Source: Leptobrachium leishanense (taxonomy: Eukaryota; Chordata; Amphibia; Anura; Megophryidae). Taken from it: a stretch of DNA of 64,000 nt. A program made the translations under genes and the position numbers. Location: positions 355,532,942 through 355,596,941 of the forward strand of contig CM019063.1 of assembly GCA_009667805.1 (NCBI GenBank). The letters are read 5' to 3'. The notes beneath the pieces are model-generated. The model was given only the letters and a program-made list of their open reading frames with translations, had not been told where the DNA came from and made no database searches. This document shows positions 41,262-56,491 of the stretch, piece after piece (position 1 is the first letter of the stretch; the number at the start of each line of letters is the position of its first letter).

Positions 41262-43013
41262 AAAGTAAACAACCAAACTGTACAACACCCCCTAGATGTA
41301 GCAAATGCTTTTAATAATTATTTTGTTGGATGCGCCACCACCCTCATTGCTAAGCTAGGAAATGAAACGCAATCAGAAAGGCCGCACGAAGGTCAGGACC
41401 CACCAACAGTGCAAAAACCCCATAACCCAGACCTATTCAGTTTTAGGCCTGTGCCTGTCAGTGCCATCACTAAGCTTCTCCGTAACCAAAAAATGAAATA
41501 CCAGTCTGGACCTGATCAAATCCCAGCAATGCTGCTGAAAATCAGTGCACCAGCAATTGCTAAACCTGTCGCAACCCTGATTAATGAATCACTGGCAACT
41601 GGATACATACCCATACTCTGGAAGACTGCAAGGGTGGTACCTATCCATAAGAGTGGAGACAATACTTTGGTATCCAACTACCGCCCAATATCACTGCTCC
41701 CTGTAATGTCAAAAATTCTGGAAAAATGTGTCTACACTCAATTACGTGATTATTATCAGTATCAGAACTATTTAACCCCAGATCAATCAGGCTTTCGTCC
41801 AAACCATTCAACTACAACTGCCCTTTTAAAAGTTTGTAATGATATCCAAGCGGGCATGGAACAAGGAAATCTAACTGGAGCCATCTTCCTTGACTTTGCC
41901 AAGGCTTTTGACACAGTAGACCATGGCATCCTATTACAAAAACTTAAAAACTCTGGTATTGGTGATAGTACGTTAACCTGGTTCCAATCATATGTGTCTG
42001 ACAGGTCTCAATTTGTGTCCATTTCTGACAGCACTTCCCTTCCCCTCCCAGTCACGTGCGGTGTACCCCAAGACTCGATACTTGGCCCCCTGCTATTCAC
42101 AATATTCATAAACGATCTGCCCAATGTCTGCAAAGCTTCAACTGTACACATGTACGCAGACGACACGGTAATCTATACCAGCAAACCAAATCTCCCGCAG
42201 CTGGAGGCCGTGCTGCAAGAAGAATTCACAGGGGTAGAAAAGTGGATAGCAAATAACAAACTTTTTCTAAATACTGACAAAACGGTTACAATGCTCTTTG
42301 GAACAAAACCTAAACTACACAAATTGCAAACACCCCATCTATGTGTTGGGACAAAATCAAACGGCACACTGACCACAGTCACCTCTCTCAAATACCTAGG
42401 TATGTGGTTAGACCCTAATCTATCTTTTGGCCCCCACATCGAAAAACTCTCATCTAAACTTTACCCCAAACTAGGTGCCCTGTACAGAAACAAATCCTGC
42501 CTGAGCCCCGCGGTAAGAAAGCAGATTGTACAACAAATGCTTATGCCAGCCATTGAATACGGAGATGTAGTGTATGCAGCCGCCCCGCAAACACACCTCC
42601 AGAAACTTACTACATTGTATAACTCATTCTGTCGCTTTGTGCTACAATGTAACTACATGACCCACCATTGTGACATGTTAAAAGAACTAAACTGGCCATC
42701 GCTGGACTCTAGACGCACCCTTCACCTTTCCAACCTGGTGTTTAAGAGCTTTTCTGGGAAGCTACCACCCTACCTGAATATGCTGCTTCCCCCAGCAGTT
42801 CCCTCATCCTATAACCTCAGATCCAGGACCAGCACCTTACTTGCAATACCGCAATACAAAAAGAAAATGGCTCGATCCGCATTTTCCTACAGAGCACCGC
42901 AAATATGGAATAACCTCCCAGACGCCGTCAAATCTTCCCCCAGTCTAAAGTCCCTTAAGAGCTCCCTATTAGCATACCTCAATACAAAATGCACCTGTAA
43001 ACATGTAACATAA
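41262..43013 (+). pseudogene. LINE reverse transcriptase, long open frame without 5' end
   Basis: The frame is open from the left junction with no Met at a natural start; the ORF2 endonuclease domain is absent. Blocks in order: LDVANAFNNYFV (linker before RT), GPDQIPAMLLK, ILWKTARVVPIHKSG, NYRPISLLPVMSKILEK, DQSGFRPNHSTTTALL, AIFLDFAKAFDTVDH, GVPQDSILGPLLF, catalytic HMYADDTVIY (about 42150-42170), then the thumb and C-terminal region to LWNNLP-type WNNLPDAVKSS. The D in GVPQDS replaces the usual Gly. About 580 codons without a stop suggests a recent insertion. Confidence 0.9.
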
Positions 43014-43209
43014 TGACTACATTTCCTCCATATTTATTTTTCTGTTAATCTGTATATTTGGTCCTGTGTTAATATCTTGCATTTTACTATTTTGTATTTC
43101 TGTAACCACTCAATGTTCTCGAACCCAGGACATACTTGAAAACGAGAGAAATCTCAATGTATCCTTCCTGGTAAAATCCTTTATAAATAAATAAATAAAT
43201 AAATAAAAC
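41262..43209 (+). mobile_element. L2/Rex-like LINE, 5'-truncated, inserted in the LTR
   Basis: Begins abruptly in coding sequence and ends with an (ATAA)n tail (43185-43207). AAACAA occurs at both edges and may be the target-site duplication. The 3' UTR has TGGTAAAATCCTTTATAAAT. Confidence 0.85.
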
Positions 43210-43903
43210 AAATTTAACGAAGACCCAGTAACCCACGCTGAGACAGAGTAAGCTGAAGGACCCCGAGTGAGGAGAACCGCAGACGATTTAACAGGGAGTG
43301 CAGGCGGTGAGCTGGACATCTTATGGCCGATACAGAGGAGCAAGACAGCGGATCTGGTGACACAGAGAACCCCAGTCAAAATCGAGCGGAGAGACGTCCT
43401 GGGTTGAGCGGAGCACCGAGTATCTGGCGGATGGGTGAGAGGCCTTCCAGGCCACTGTGAAATACTAAAGCACACTACAGTTTGTTCCAAAACCTACAGG
43501 GTCCCAACGTGACTAGTCGAAGATACCTCCTAAATAATTCACTGGCCAATTGAATATTGTACCCGGGTACCAATACACACATACACATACATTCCTTGGT
43601 TCATAACCTGTACGAGACTCACACTCCAACCACTAAGGGGTTAAAAATACTTTTTTTCCTTTTCCACTGCGTGTTTCTCACATTACGAAGTGCTGTGTTT
43701 TTCCTTTTTCGCTGCGTGTTTCTCGTATTACGAAGTACTGTAAAAATATATTCATATACCGTGTTACTCATTATATGCCCATTTATTCAGTAAACTATAT
43801 AATTTATAAAATCCACGACGGTGCTGGAGTATATTTATTCCCTAGTGCAGGGAGACTGACCCGAGGTTCAAATTCAGCGGCTCCTCCAGGAGTGAGCGCT
43901 ACA

Positions 43904-44200
43904 TAGGTAAAACGGCTTTAACCCTTCGGGACCGTATCCGGGGACATCGCTCAGATATCAATACAGCCTGTCGCGACGGTCAGACGGATAAACCGGTTGC
44001 TAAACATTTTCTAAGTCATCAACACCTCTTACCATCCTTAAGATTTATGGGCATTGATCACATCCCACCATTGAGAAGAGAAGGTAATAGATCCCAGATG
44101 CTCTTACATTGAGAAGCTTTCTGGATCAAGACACTTGATACTTTGGTGCCCAGAGGATTGAATGAATATAACTCTCTCACTTGCTTTTTGATAGATATAA
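43904..44200 (+). pseudogene. PLE GIY-YIG endonuclease remnant
   Basis: Reads KTALTLRDRIRGHRSDI, then VAKHFLSHQH and FMGIDHIPPLRREGNR, the family order after the YVG strand. A stop occurs near 44109 and the C-terminal block LDTLVPRGLNEYNSL follows in the same frame. Interrupted upstream by the LTR. Confidence 0.88.
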
Positions 44201-44644
44201 AGGGATGGGTATAGCAGACTGTAAATATAGCATTGATGTTTTAGAATATGTTACATATAAATGATTAACATCACCTATAATCGTTTAGAAATGGATATGT
44301 ATGTAATTACATTTTAAGTCTTTTATTATGGATCCAGTGAAAGATTTTCTATATATATATTGCTCTTTCTATTTAAAGTAATGAACATCAGTATATATGG
44401 CAATAAGGTTTAATGTCCTCCAAGATTGTTTTTAGTGATTGTTTTTAGTTTTTGTTGTTGGTGTGAGTCACCATCACCATGGAGATGGAGCACGTCGGGC
44501 GGAAGAGCTCACACGCAGGAACGTTGTTCCAGATTGCACTCTGGGTAATTTGTTTCAGGTGCAGTAATAATTATCACTGAAAGGAGGGATTGGTGAGTGT
44601 TTTTCAGCTTTATGTATTTATATGTATGTTTTATTTATTGTTGT

Positions 44645-44690
44645 ATCCTTGATAATGGCTCAGATGTGAGCCGAAACGTCGGTTTATTTT
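44645..44690 (+). ncRNA. hammerhead-like motif in PLE (third)
   Basis: TTGATAA (44649-44655), extra T, stem II GGCTC (44657-44661)/GAGCC (44668-44672), GAAA (44673-44676), ACGTC (44676-44680). The core departs from CUGANGA at two positions, so this copy is probably inactive. Confidence 0.4.
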
Positions 44691-45202
44691 AATTTGATTC
44701 AATAAAACTATTTGATTTAATACACGTGTGCGACCCCTCTCATGTTGGATATACACACGATTTTTTGGAGTAAGCACCGTGGCGTTTAACCTCTACCTGG
44801 ATGGAGATATGAAAGGTCATTGCTGGGACTCAGTTTGATATATATATATATATATATACACGAATGAAGTTACTTTTCCCAAAACATATTTGTTAATAGG
44901 ATTAAGATATACATATATATATACTGTATATAAATTTTATTATTTAGTGACAAAAGACAACGGCAGTGTATAAATTATCAGATGAAAGCAAATTTTATAT
45001 ACAGTCAGGTCCAGAAATATTGGGAGATTGACACAATTCTAACATCTTTGGCTCTGTACACCACTACAATGGAGTTGGAATGGAACAAACACAATGTGCT
45101 CTAACTGCAGACTGTCAGCATTAATTTGAGGGTATGTACATCCAACTCAGGTGAATGGTGTAGGACTTACAGCAGTTTGCAGATGTGCCTCCCACTTGTT
45201 AA

Positions 45203-46447
45203 CCCCTTCACTGCTGAGGCATTTCACGCCTGTGTGCTGAGCTAATTTTTACCGCTTTCGCTCATCATGTTTAAACGCGATTTTAAAGCCACATTTTAAT
45301 AAATGACCCAGACATATTATATATCGTTCTTTCCGGCAGACTACGCAGATTCATAATATATCATTTTTATATGTATACGTCATGTCCTGCCTGTATATTA
45401 TAACAAAAAATACAATAAAAATTGAATTTTAATCATCTGCAGTGTGTAAAGTGTTTTTTTTCACATTTTATCACATGAGCGTTTGCGGTTATGTTTTCTA
45501 TGGGGTGCGCTTGTACAAAAAATTTGAAATGGGGACTTGTTACTTTTTTTGGGGGGAATTACGTGATTTTTAGCAAACGCACCCCATAGAAAAAAATCAT
45601 TAGTGCAGCATCATTGTTTACATTATAATTGAAATGTGAACAATATTGCTGCATTAATAAAAACAACACACAAAAAAAAAACATGTTTTTTTTTATTTAT
45701 TTATTTTTTTAAATTTATTTATTATTTTAATTTTTTTATTTTTTTTACTTTTTACCTAGTCATGTTGGGTATCATTCGAAAGGCCATGCTCAGGCCTTTC
45801 AAAGGACACCCTCCATGACCCCCTAGCTGCCACGGTTCTGGAGATATCGGGGTTCACAAGAACCCCCTATCTCCACCAGGGGATTTCCTTGGGAAATCCC
45901 CGGCAGCTAGGGGTTCCCCGGCTATCTGACGTCATCATGCTATGCGTGATGACGTCAGACAGCGAGGGGAGTCCCGGGGGTGGAGCCGCCATCCAAGATG
46001 GCGGCCCCCACCGGAGATAGGCTGCACTTCGGCGCCGCAAGGCGCTAAAGTGCAACCCAGCACTTGAGGGGTTAAAGCCAGGCACCGCTTAAAAGGGGAG
46101 ACTCTCCCCTTTTAAGCAGTGCCTGGCTTTTAGTGCTGCTCCTTCCCGATCGGGAGGGAGAGGGATCCGAACGGATCCCCCCCCCTCCCTTCCAGGCTAT
46201 CTCCCGGCATTGCCGGGGGGTCGCCTGGAAATGACGTCATCGCGCATGGAGCGATGACGTCATTTACGCCGGGAGGAGCTTGACTTCAGCGTCTGAGGAC
46301 GCTGAAGTCAGAACGCCGCGGGACCCCGGACAGAGAGGTGAGTATCTCCGCCGGGGGTCCGCACAGCTGATGACGTGTGGGGCACGTCCTCAGCATGCAA
46401 CGTGCATCAATGAGGACGTGTCCCACACGTCTTCAGCAGTGAAAGGG
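45203..46447. mobile_element. TTAA-type MITE, copy 3
   Basis: CCCCTTCACTGCTGAG at the left, CTTCAGCAGTGAAAGGG at the right, TTAA flanks (45199-45202, 46448-46451). Long GC-rich right arm with the hairpin TGACTTCAGCGTC/GACGCTGAAGTCA (about 46280-46312). No transposase. TTAA targeting suggests mobilisation by a piggyBac-type enzyme. Confidence 0.9.
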
Positions 46448-46464
46448 TTAAGGGACCAAAGGTA

Positions 46465-48080
<1,616 letters not shown>

Positions 48081-48224
48081 TAATGGGACAATTGGCTTCT
48101 CAGCTGTTCCATGGCTAGGTGTGTGATATTCCCTCATTACCCAATTACAATGTGCAGATAAAAGGCCCAGAGTTCATTTCAAGCGTGCTATTTGCATTTG
48201 GAATCTGTTGCTGTCAACTCTCAA

Positions 48225-49350
48225 GATGAGATCCAAAGAGCTGTTACTATCAGTGAAGCAAGCCACTTAAATTAAGTTAATTTAAGCTTAAATTAATCTG
48301 AAAAACAAAACAAACCCATCAGAGAGATAGCAAGAACATTAGGCGTTGCCAAAACAACTGTTTGGAACATTGTCATAGAATTCTCAAAGAAGGAATGCTC
48401 CGGTGAGCTCAGCAACACCAAAAGACCCAGGAGACCACGGAAAACAACTGTGGTAGATGACCGAAGAATTCTTTCCCTGGTGAAGAAAACACCCTTCACA
48501 ACAGTTGACCAGATCAAGAACACTCTCCAGGAGATAGGTGTATGTGTCAAAGTCAACAATCAAGAGAAGACTTCACCAGAGTGAATACTGAGGGTTCACC
48601 ACAAGATGTAAACCATTGGCGAGCCTCAAAAACAGGAAGGCCAGATTACAGTTTGCCAAACAACACCTAACAAAGCCTTCACAGTTCTGGAACAAGATCC
48701 TATGGACAGATGAGACCAAGATCAACTTGTACCAGAGTGATGGGAAGAGAAGAGTATGGAGAAGGAAAGGAACTGCTCATGATCCTAAGCATACCACCTC
48801 ATCAGTGAAGCATGGTGGTGGTAGTGTCATGGCGTGGGCATGTATGGCTGCCAATGGAACTGGTTCTCTTGTATTTATTGATGATGTGACTGCTGACAAA
48901 AGCAGCAGGATGAATTCTGAAGTGTTTCGGGCAATATTATCTGCTCACATTCAGCCAAATGCTGCAGAACTCCTTGGACGGCGCTTCACAGTGCAGATGG
49001 ACAATGACCCAAAGCATACTGCAAAAGCAACCAAAGAGTTTTTGAAGGAACAGAAGTGGAATGTTATGCAATGGCCAAGTCAATCACCTGACCTGAATCC
49101 CATTGAGCATGCATTTCACTTGCTGAAGACAAAACTGAAGGGAAAATGCCCCAAAAACAAGCAGGAACTGAAGACAGTTGCAGTAGAGGCCTGGCAGAGC
49201 ATCACCAGGGATGAAACCCAGCGTCTGGTGATGTCTATGCATTCCAGACTTCAGGCTGTGATTGGTTGCAAATCCTTTGCAGTGAAAGTATTAAGAAGGG
49301 AAAGTTTGATTTATGATTATTATTCTGTCCCATTACTTTTGGTCCCTTAA
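48225..49350 (+). pseudogene. Tc1 transposase, family C, N-terminal part degraded
   Basis: The start MRSKELLLSVKQAT (48225) runs into a stop. HTH sequence (IARTLGVAKTTVWNI, 48325-48370) and TVDQIKNTLQEIGV are in broken frames. From 48616 a long open frame carries SLKNRKARLQFAKQHL, LWTDETKINLYQSDG (Asp), KHGGGSVMAWACMA, VQMDNDPKHTAKATKEF (Asp) and [15 protein letters not shown] (Glu). The catalytic half is preserved and the DNA-binding half is lost. Confidence 0.92.
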
Positions 49351-49544
49351 CAAGTGGGAGGCACATCTGCAAACTGCTGTAAGTCCTACACCGTTCAGTT
49401 GGATGTACATACCCTCAAATTAAAGCTGACAGTCTGCAGTTAAAGCATATTGTGTTTGTTTCATTCCAACTCCATTGTGGTGGTGTATGGAGCCAAAGAT
49501 GTTAGAATTGTGTCGATGTCCCAATATTTCTGGACCTGACTGTA

Positions 49545-51060
49545 TATAAAAGCGAAAGTCCTGACTGACTGACTCATCAACGCCAAGCTGAAATCGTTTA
49601 ACCTAGGATCATGAAATTTTGAAGGTGCACTGTTTTTATGATGTAGGCGCCCACTAAGGAAGGATTTTTGGGAAACAAATTGGGGTGAAAAAGGGAGGTG
49701 AATATTTTAAACAGGATACCTATAGCTCAAAAACAGAAGATGTTACAGATGGGAAAAATCGGTATTTAGATTTGTCTTGAAAAATAAAAAAACACATATT
49801 TTACAGTTTTTCAAAAATCCAAGTGGGGGGCGAAAAAAGGGGGTTGAATATTTTATATATTTTAAACTGGTTACCTGGATCTCCAAAACCAAAAATGTTA
49901 CAGACCTTAAAATTGGTATTTAGATTCGTCTTGGAAAAATAAAAAAACACATATTTTACAATGTTCTGAAAATTCCTTGGTGGGCCAAAAAAGGGGGTTG
50001 AATACTTTTATCAGTATACCTATATTTCAAAAACCAAAATTTGGTATTTACAATCTTCGTGAAAAAAACCAAACATGTTTTTTGCCATTTTCCACAAATC
50101 CAATTGGGGGGTCAGGGGAAAGGGGTCTGAATATTTTTATCATTATACCTATATTTCAAAAACCAAAGACATTACAGGTGTGAAGTTTGGTAATTACAAT
50201 CTCTTTAAAATAAACACGTGTTTTACCATTTTCCAAAAATCCAAGTGTGGGGGTAAAAAAATGGGGTGAATACTTTTAAATAGGATACCTACATCTCAAA
50301 AACATAAGATATTACAGACGTGAAAATTGGTATTTATATTTGTCTTGAGAAACAAAAAAACACCTATTTTACCATTTTCCAAAAAATCCAGTGGGAGGGG
50401 AAAAAAAGGGGGGGTTGAATACTTTTATCAGTATACCTATATTTCCATAAACCAAAGATGTTACAGGTGTGAAATCTGGCACTTACAATCTTCTTGAAAA
50501 ATAAAAAAAACACATGTTTTACCATTTTCCAAGAATTCCACGCGGTGGGTGTAAAAAGGGGTGAACACTTTTCAACAGGATACCTATATCTCAAAAACAA
50601 AAGATGTTACAGATGTGAAAATTGGTATTTAGATTCGTCTTGAAAATAAAACATGTATTTTACCATTTTCCAAAAATTCAGTGGGGAGGCAAAAAGGGGG
50701 ATGAATACCTTTATTACTATACCGATATTTCAAAAACCAAAGGTGTGAAATTCGATATTTACAATCTTCGTGCAAAAAAAAACATGTTTTACCATTTTCC
50801 GAAAATCCAGTTAAGGGGGGTGGGGGAAAGGGATGTGAATACTTTTATCAGTATACCTATTTTTCAAAAACCAAAGATGTTACAGGTGGGAAATTCTTCT
50901 ACATTCTTCTTTAGAAAATAAAAAAACACGTGTTCTACAAATTTCCAAAAATCCCAGGTTGGGGGGGAGGGGGTTCTACCAAAAAAACCTCAAGTTTCTT
51001 TTAAAAAACTATTTTAACAAATCCTAAAATCAAAGCGAGCGAAGCCGCGGGCAAAAGCTA
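49545..51060. repeat. Nine copies of a ~140-bp tandem repeat in a small element
   Basis: The unit has TACCTATATTTCAAAAACC, AAAGATGTTACAGGTGTG, TTGGTATTTACAATCTTC, ACATGTTTTACCATTTTCC and a G-run with GGTTGAATAC. ATGTTACAG-type anchors lie near 49740, 49893, 50040, 50165, 50303, 50456, 50598, 50736 and 50868. The array sits between AAAAGCGAAAGTCCTGACTGA and GCGAGCGAAGCCGCGGGC, which look like the ends of a non-autonomous element. Not coding. Confidence 0.85.
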
Positions 51061-51456
51061 TTCTGTATATATACAGTCAGGACCGAAATTGTTGGCACCC
51101 CAGACATTTTTCCAGAAAATCAAGTATTTCTCACAGAAAAGTATTGCAGTAACACATGTTTTGCTATACACATGTTTATTCCCTTTGTGTGTATTGGAAC
51201 AAAACAAAAAAAGGGAGGAAAAACAGCAAATTGGACATAATGTCACACAAAACTCCAAAAATGGGCTGGACAAAATTCTTGGCACCCTTTCAAAATTGTG
51301 GATAAATAAGATTGTTTCAAGCATGTGATGCTCCTGTAAACTCACCTGGGGCAAGTAACAGATGTGGGCAATATAAAAATCACACCTGAAAGCAGATAAA
51401 AAGGAGAGTAGTTCACTTAGTCTTTGCATTGTGTGTTTGTGTGTGCCACACTAAGC

Positions 51457-53040
<1,584 letters not shown>

Positions 53041-53261
53041 GTTAAGGGTGTCAAGAATTTTGTCCAGCCCATTTTTGGAGTTTTGTGTGACATTATGTCC
53101 AATTTGCTTTTTTTCCTCCCTTTTTTTGTTTTGTTCAAATACACACAAATGGAATAAACATGTGTATAGAAAAACATGTGTTACTGCAATACTTTTCTGT
53201 GAGAAATACTTGATGTTCTGTAAAAATGTCTGGGGTGCCAACAATTTTGGTCATGACTGTA

Positions 53262-54132
53262 TCTCTATGGCTATCTATAGATACCAGTATCCATTTTGCG
53301 CAGCTGTACTAGTAAAAGCCTGAGCTTCTAGCGTGCTCGAGGAAGTAATTAACATGTTAGTGACCTTTGTCTCTGTGAAGTAATCGAAGGTGTGACTGGA
53401 AGAAATTACCCTTTTTGTTCTGCTCAGCAGGTGGGAGGTGCGATTGCTCATGGCAGGGAAAAAGAGCCAACCTGAGCAGCACCACAAGCGCATATAAAAG
53501 AAGCAATTCTATCCTTTGATCACAGAGACGAGCTTTGGATAATTGATATTACAGCTGTGCGTTAAAATTAAAGAAGTGCACTGAGCGTGCCCAGCAGTGG
53601 GAATGCTGAGAAATGTAGTGCACAGGCTCTACCAGCTAGGAGGCTGTCCTTAGAGGGAAGGGCAGCCCTATATATATTCCGAGTCACACGTGTGCTCGGC
53701 GCTATTTTCTTGGAGGTCAATCTAGAATTGAAGAAATTGCCATTTCCTATTAGAACCTCCCTACGGCTGATCGTCTAGCGTATATTGTAAGTAACTAGGA
53801 TCTGCTGTTATCTCCCTTTTATTTTCGCTGCATTGTGTGTAATTATTGAATATAGGTGGAAAGCCTGCCCAGAGGGCAGTCTATTGATAAGTGTGGTGCG
53901 CATGAATGTTGGTCAAAACAAAAGCAAAGCAGCGTCAACAAAAGTTAAATTTTTTATTTCCTATTTTGAATAAATTTCTATGAATACAACATTTTTTGTG
54001 AAGCATTGCATCAGTCCCTGGCAATAAGTAGTCGTGAATTTTTCAACTCTTAATTTGGACTTATTTTTCGTACGTAGTTAGACGGTTACCTTCGCCTTAA
54101 CATATGCGTCTACAAAGTACTGTTGAGTTAAC
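53262..54132. other. No gene recognised; promoter-like features
   Basis: Non-repetitive by eye. A TATATATATTCCG box at about 53670, a splice-donor-like GTAAGTAAC at 53788 and an acceptor-like GAATATAG at about 53846-53853 occur in order upstream of the short ORF at 54133. These may be chance. Confidence 0.35.
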
Positions 54133-54351
54133 TTGCCTGCATTTAAAATGGGTGAAATCTTTTCGGTGGGAAAGCATGTAGCCATAAAATTGCATTTGAG
54201 TGACTCTTTCTCTTGGCTTAGCAGAGGAATGATGGCGTATGGTTTTTACAGTAGTAGGGGTGTAGTTAAGTTTAATGCCGAGGTCAACTTTGGTTCCCAA
54301 ACGGAAATAAAAGTGGATAGAGCATTGGCTCTAAGTTTGGATCTAAAATAG
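54133..54351 (+). other. Unrecognised short ORF cut by a MITE
   Basis: 72 codons: MPAFKMGEIFSVGKHVA, then SDSFSWLSRGMMAYGFYSS and QTEIKVDRALALSLDLK. No family recognised. The second Met (MGEIF, 54148) is an alternative start. The stop codon belongs to the MITE, whose first base is at 54349. After the MITE and one duplication copy the frame would continue a little (CLKRIIASN) at 55740. It may be a remnant of an LTR element or a host exon, or chance. Confidence 0.3.
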
Positions 54352-55731
54352 GGCTGCTACTAACGATTACTGCCATAATCGATTAGTTGACCGATTTATT
54401 TTTTCGATTAATCGACTAATTGGATAATTTCCCCCATTGATTTTTAAAACAATTTTTTTAAAAAAAATTAACTAACTCAAGTGTTACAAATATAAAACTT
54501 GGAATAACAATGTATTAAACTCTAAGTATTATTTAAAATGATTTTATTAAAATATTAGAAATTATATATTATTAAAAATTATAAACCAAATCTTATGTGC
54601 AGTGTCACAGCCTTGGCCAGGCTGCTCTATTAACCCCTTGCAATGCCAGAACTCTGCCCTGCAGTCTCTGCTCCATTAACCCCTTGCAATGTCAGAAATT
54701 CTGGCATTGCAGGGGATTTAATGAAGCAGATGGAGACTGTAGAGCAGTTCTGGGTTGACACTGTAGGGGTTAATGTAGTAGACTGCGGCTGTAGGGCAGA
54801 GTTTTGACCAGCACAGCAGAAATTATGAAGTAGATGGAGGCTGTAGGGTAGTTGTGGACTGGCATAGTAGGGGTAAATGGAGCAGTTTTAGGCTGTAGGG
54901 CAGATGTTTGTGCTGGCACAGTAGGGGTTAATGGAGCAGTAGGAGGCCGTGGGACAGGTTTGTGCTGGCATAGTAGAGGTTATGGAGCAGATGGAGACTG
55001 TAGGGGAGTTTTGGACTGGCACAGTAGGGGTTAATGGTGCAGATTGAGGCTGTAGGGCAGTTTTGGGCTGGCACAGTATTGGTTAATGAAGTAGGAGGAG
55101 GCTGTGGGACAAGTTTGTGCTGGCACAAATGGGTTGATGGTGCAGATGGAGGCTGTAAGGCAGAGGTTTAGGCTGGCTGTTAAATGGAGCAGATAGAGGT
55201 TGTAGGCAGTGTTTATTTTTCTCCCCCACCCCTCCGGGTTCCATTAACCCCTTGCAATGCCAGAAATCTACACAGCAGCCTTAGCTTCATTACACCCCTG
55301 CATTGCCAGAATTTATGGCACTGCAGGTGGTTAATGGAGCAGATGGAGGCTGTGGGACTGTTTCAGGCTGGCACTGCAAGGGGTTAATTGATAAGATAAG
55401 GGCTGTAGGCTGTTTTTTTTCTTTTGCCTTTGATCACTGCCAGGACTGGCTTAATCACTTACTTACAGTGAGCGTCTGCCGGCGGCAATCACCATGGGCT
55501 GCAGGGGTGGGCTCAGTATCTCACCTTAGTTCAACTGAGATTCAGGAAACGTCAGGCAGAGTCATCATTATGGTAACACAGGAAGCTCCTGCGATGTCTC
55601 GTGATCGCAAAGCCTGTGATCAGCGTGCAGCCGGCCACAACACTCTGGCAACTAATCGATGAGGAGGTTCGTTGACAACGAATCTCATAATCGATTATTA
55701 TCGATTTTATCAATTAGTTGTCGCAGCCCTA
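54349..55731. mobile_element. hAT-like MITE, TAGGGCTGC family, 1.38 kb
   Basis: TAGGGCTGC...AACGATTA and TAGTTGTCGCAGCCCTA ends, flanks ATCTAAAA (54341-54348) and ATCGAAAA (55732-55739). The interior is a diverged tandem array of ~60-70-bp units with GGTTAATGGAGCAG, GAGGCTGTAGGGCAG and CTGGCACAGTAGG. No transposase. Confidence 0.85.
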
Positions 55732-55766
55732 ATCGAAAATGCTTGAAGAGAATAATCGCCTCCAAT

Positions 55767-56287
55767 TGTCCGTCCTTTAACCCCTAAGACCCTGTCTTAG
55801 GCACACCTTGAGTTAACTCTCCTTCTGCGCAGGGAGAGAGAAATCCGTCAAAGAAAACACACGAGGCATGTATCTTGGTCTGGCACTTCTCTCTGCCGCT
55901 TTTACTGTTTTGACACACATTTTATGCTTGTAACAAAGCGTTGTCTCTTTATTTCATTGGTTAACATTTCAAAACATAGCATAGTTCATTGGCCAGTTTC
56001 AATACAGGTCTGGTGACACATTTCTGGACAGTCCCGTGGCCCGAGACATGTGATTTCTTGCAAACTGCTAGCCATCAGCACTTTGTCATTTCAGAGAAAT
56101 GGAAACTTATTGAGAAGTGAAACTTAATCCTATAATGCTGTTGATTATCAACTTATCTTAAAACTATTTCTTGTATTTAAACCTTAATTTATCTATTAAT
56201 ATTATAATTCATGGGGTGTTATTTAACTACTTATAGGGTCCTTCTTATAGGTTAGCAGATGGTGGTCTGAGGATTCCTTTTCCTTCA
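55767..56287 (-). mobile_element. 3' LTR of the endogenous retrovirus
   Basis: Directly after the polypurine tract the minus strand starts TGAAGGAAAAGG. AATAAA is at 55953-55948 and CCAAT motifs are nearby. The inner start is firm. The outer end is approximate because the 5' LTR lies outside the window; 55767 is one CA-compatible end and 55739 another. Confidence 0.65.
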
Positions 56288-56299
56288 ATCCCCTCTTAG
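56288..56299 (-). promoter_or_regulatory. Polypurine tract of the ERV
   Basis: Minus strand TAAGAGGGGAT immediately before TGAAGG, the usual primer for plus-strand synthesis at the 3' LTR. Confidence 0.7.
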
Positions 56300-56491
56300 A
56301 ATCATAGTATGATCATACTATTTGATTCTTTTTTTTTTCATCTATCTACTGCAAGTTAGTATGGGTTGGGGAGCGAGACCCTCAGCACCCATGTGGATCA
56401 ATATAGAACCAGGGGGGCGGTACCTGCCACGGAACGGGTAACACATGGCAGTCTCCCAGTGCCTATTTATCTTCCTAACCTACAGTATATT

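Larger units (their letters stand above)
40957..43903 (+). mobile_element. Solo LTR (PNMA-like Gypsy family), split by a LINE
   Basis: TGTAGCGCTGG at 40957 and GAGCGCTACA ending at 43903, with a perfect 4-bp duplication TAGG (40953-40956, 43904-43907). The left piece (40957 to about 41261) and right piece (about 43210-43903) match the solo LTR at 29461-30438 in order. It sits inside the GIY-YIG coding region of a PLE. Confidence 0.92.
43904..44835 (+). mobile_element. PLE piece right of the LTR insertion
   Basis: Holds the rest of the GIY-YIG domain (to about 44200), a 3' non-coding region with a hammerhead-like motif and the tail TGGATATACACACGATTTTTT. Confidence 0.8.

Noticed and set aside
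55739..56287. ERV LTR ending exactly at the hAT MITE duplication
   Set aside because: It would need the MITE to insert at the LTR edge; the outer LTR end cannot be fixed without the 5' LTR.
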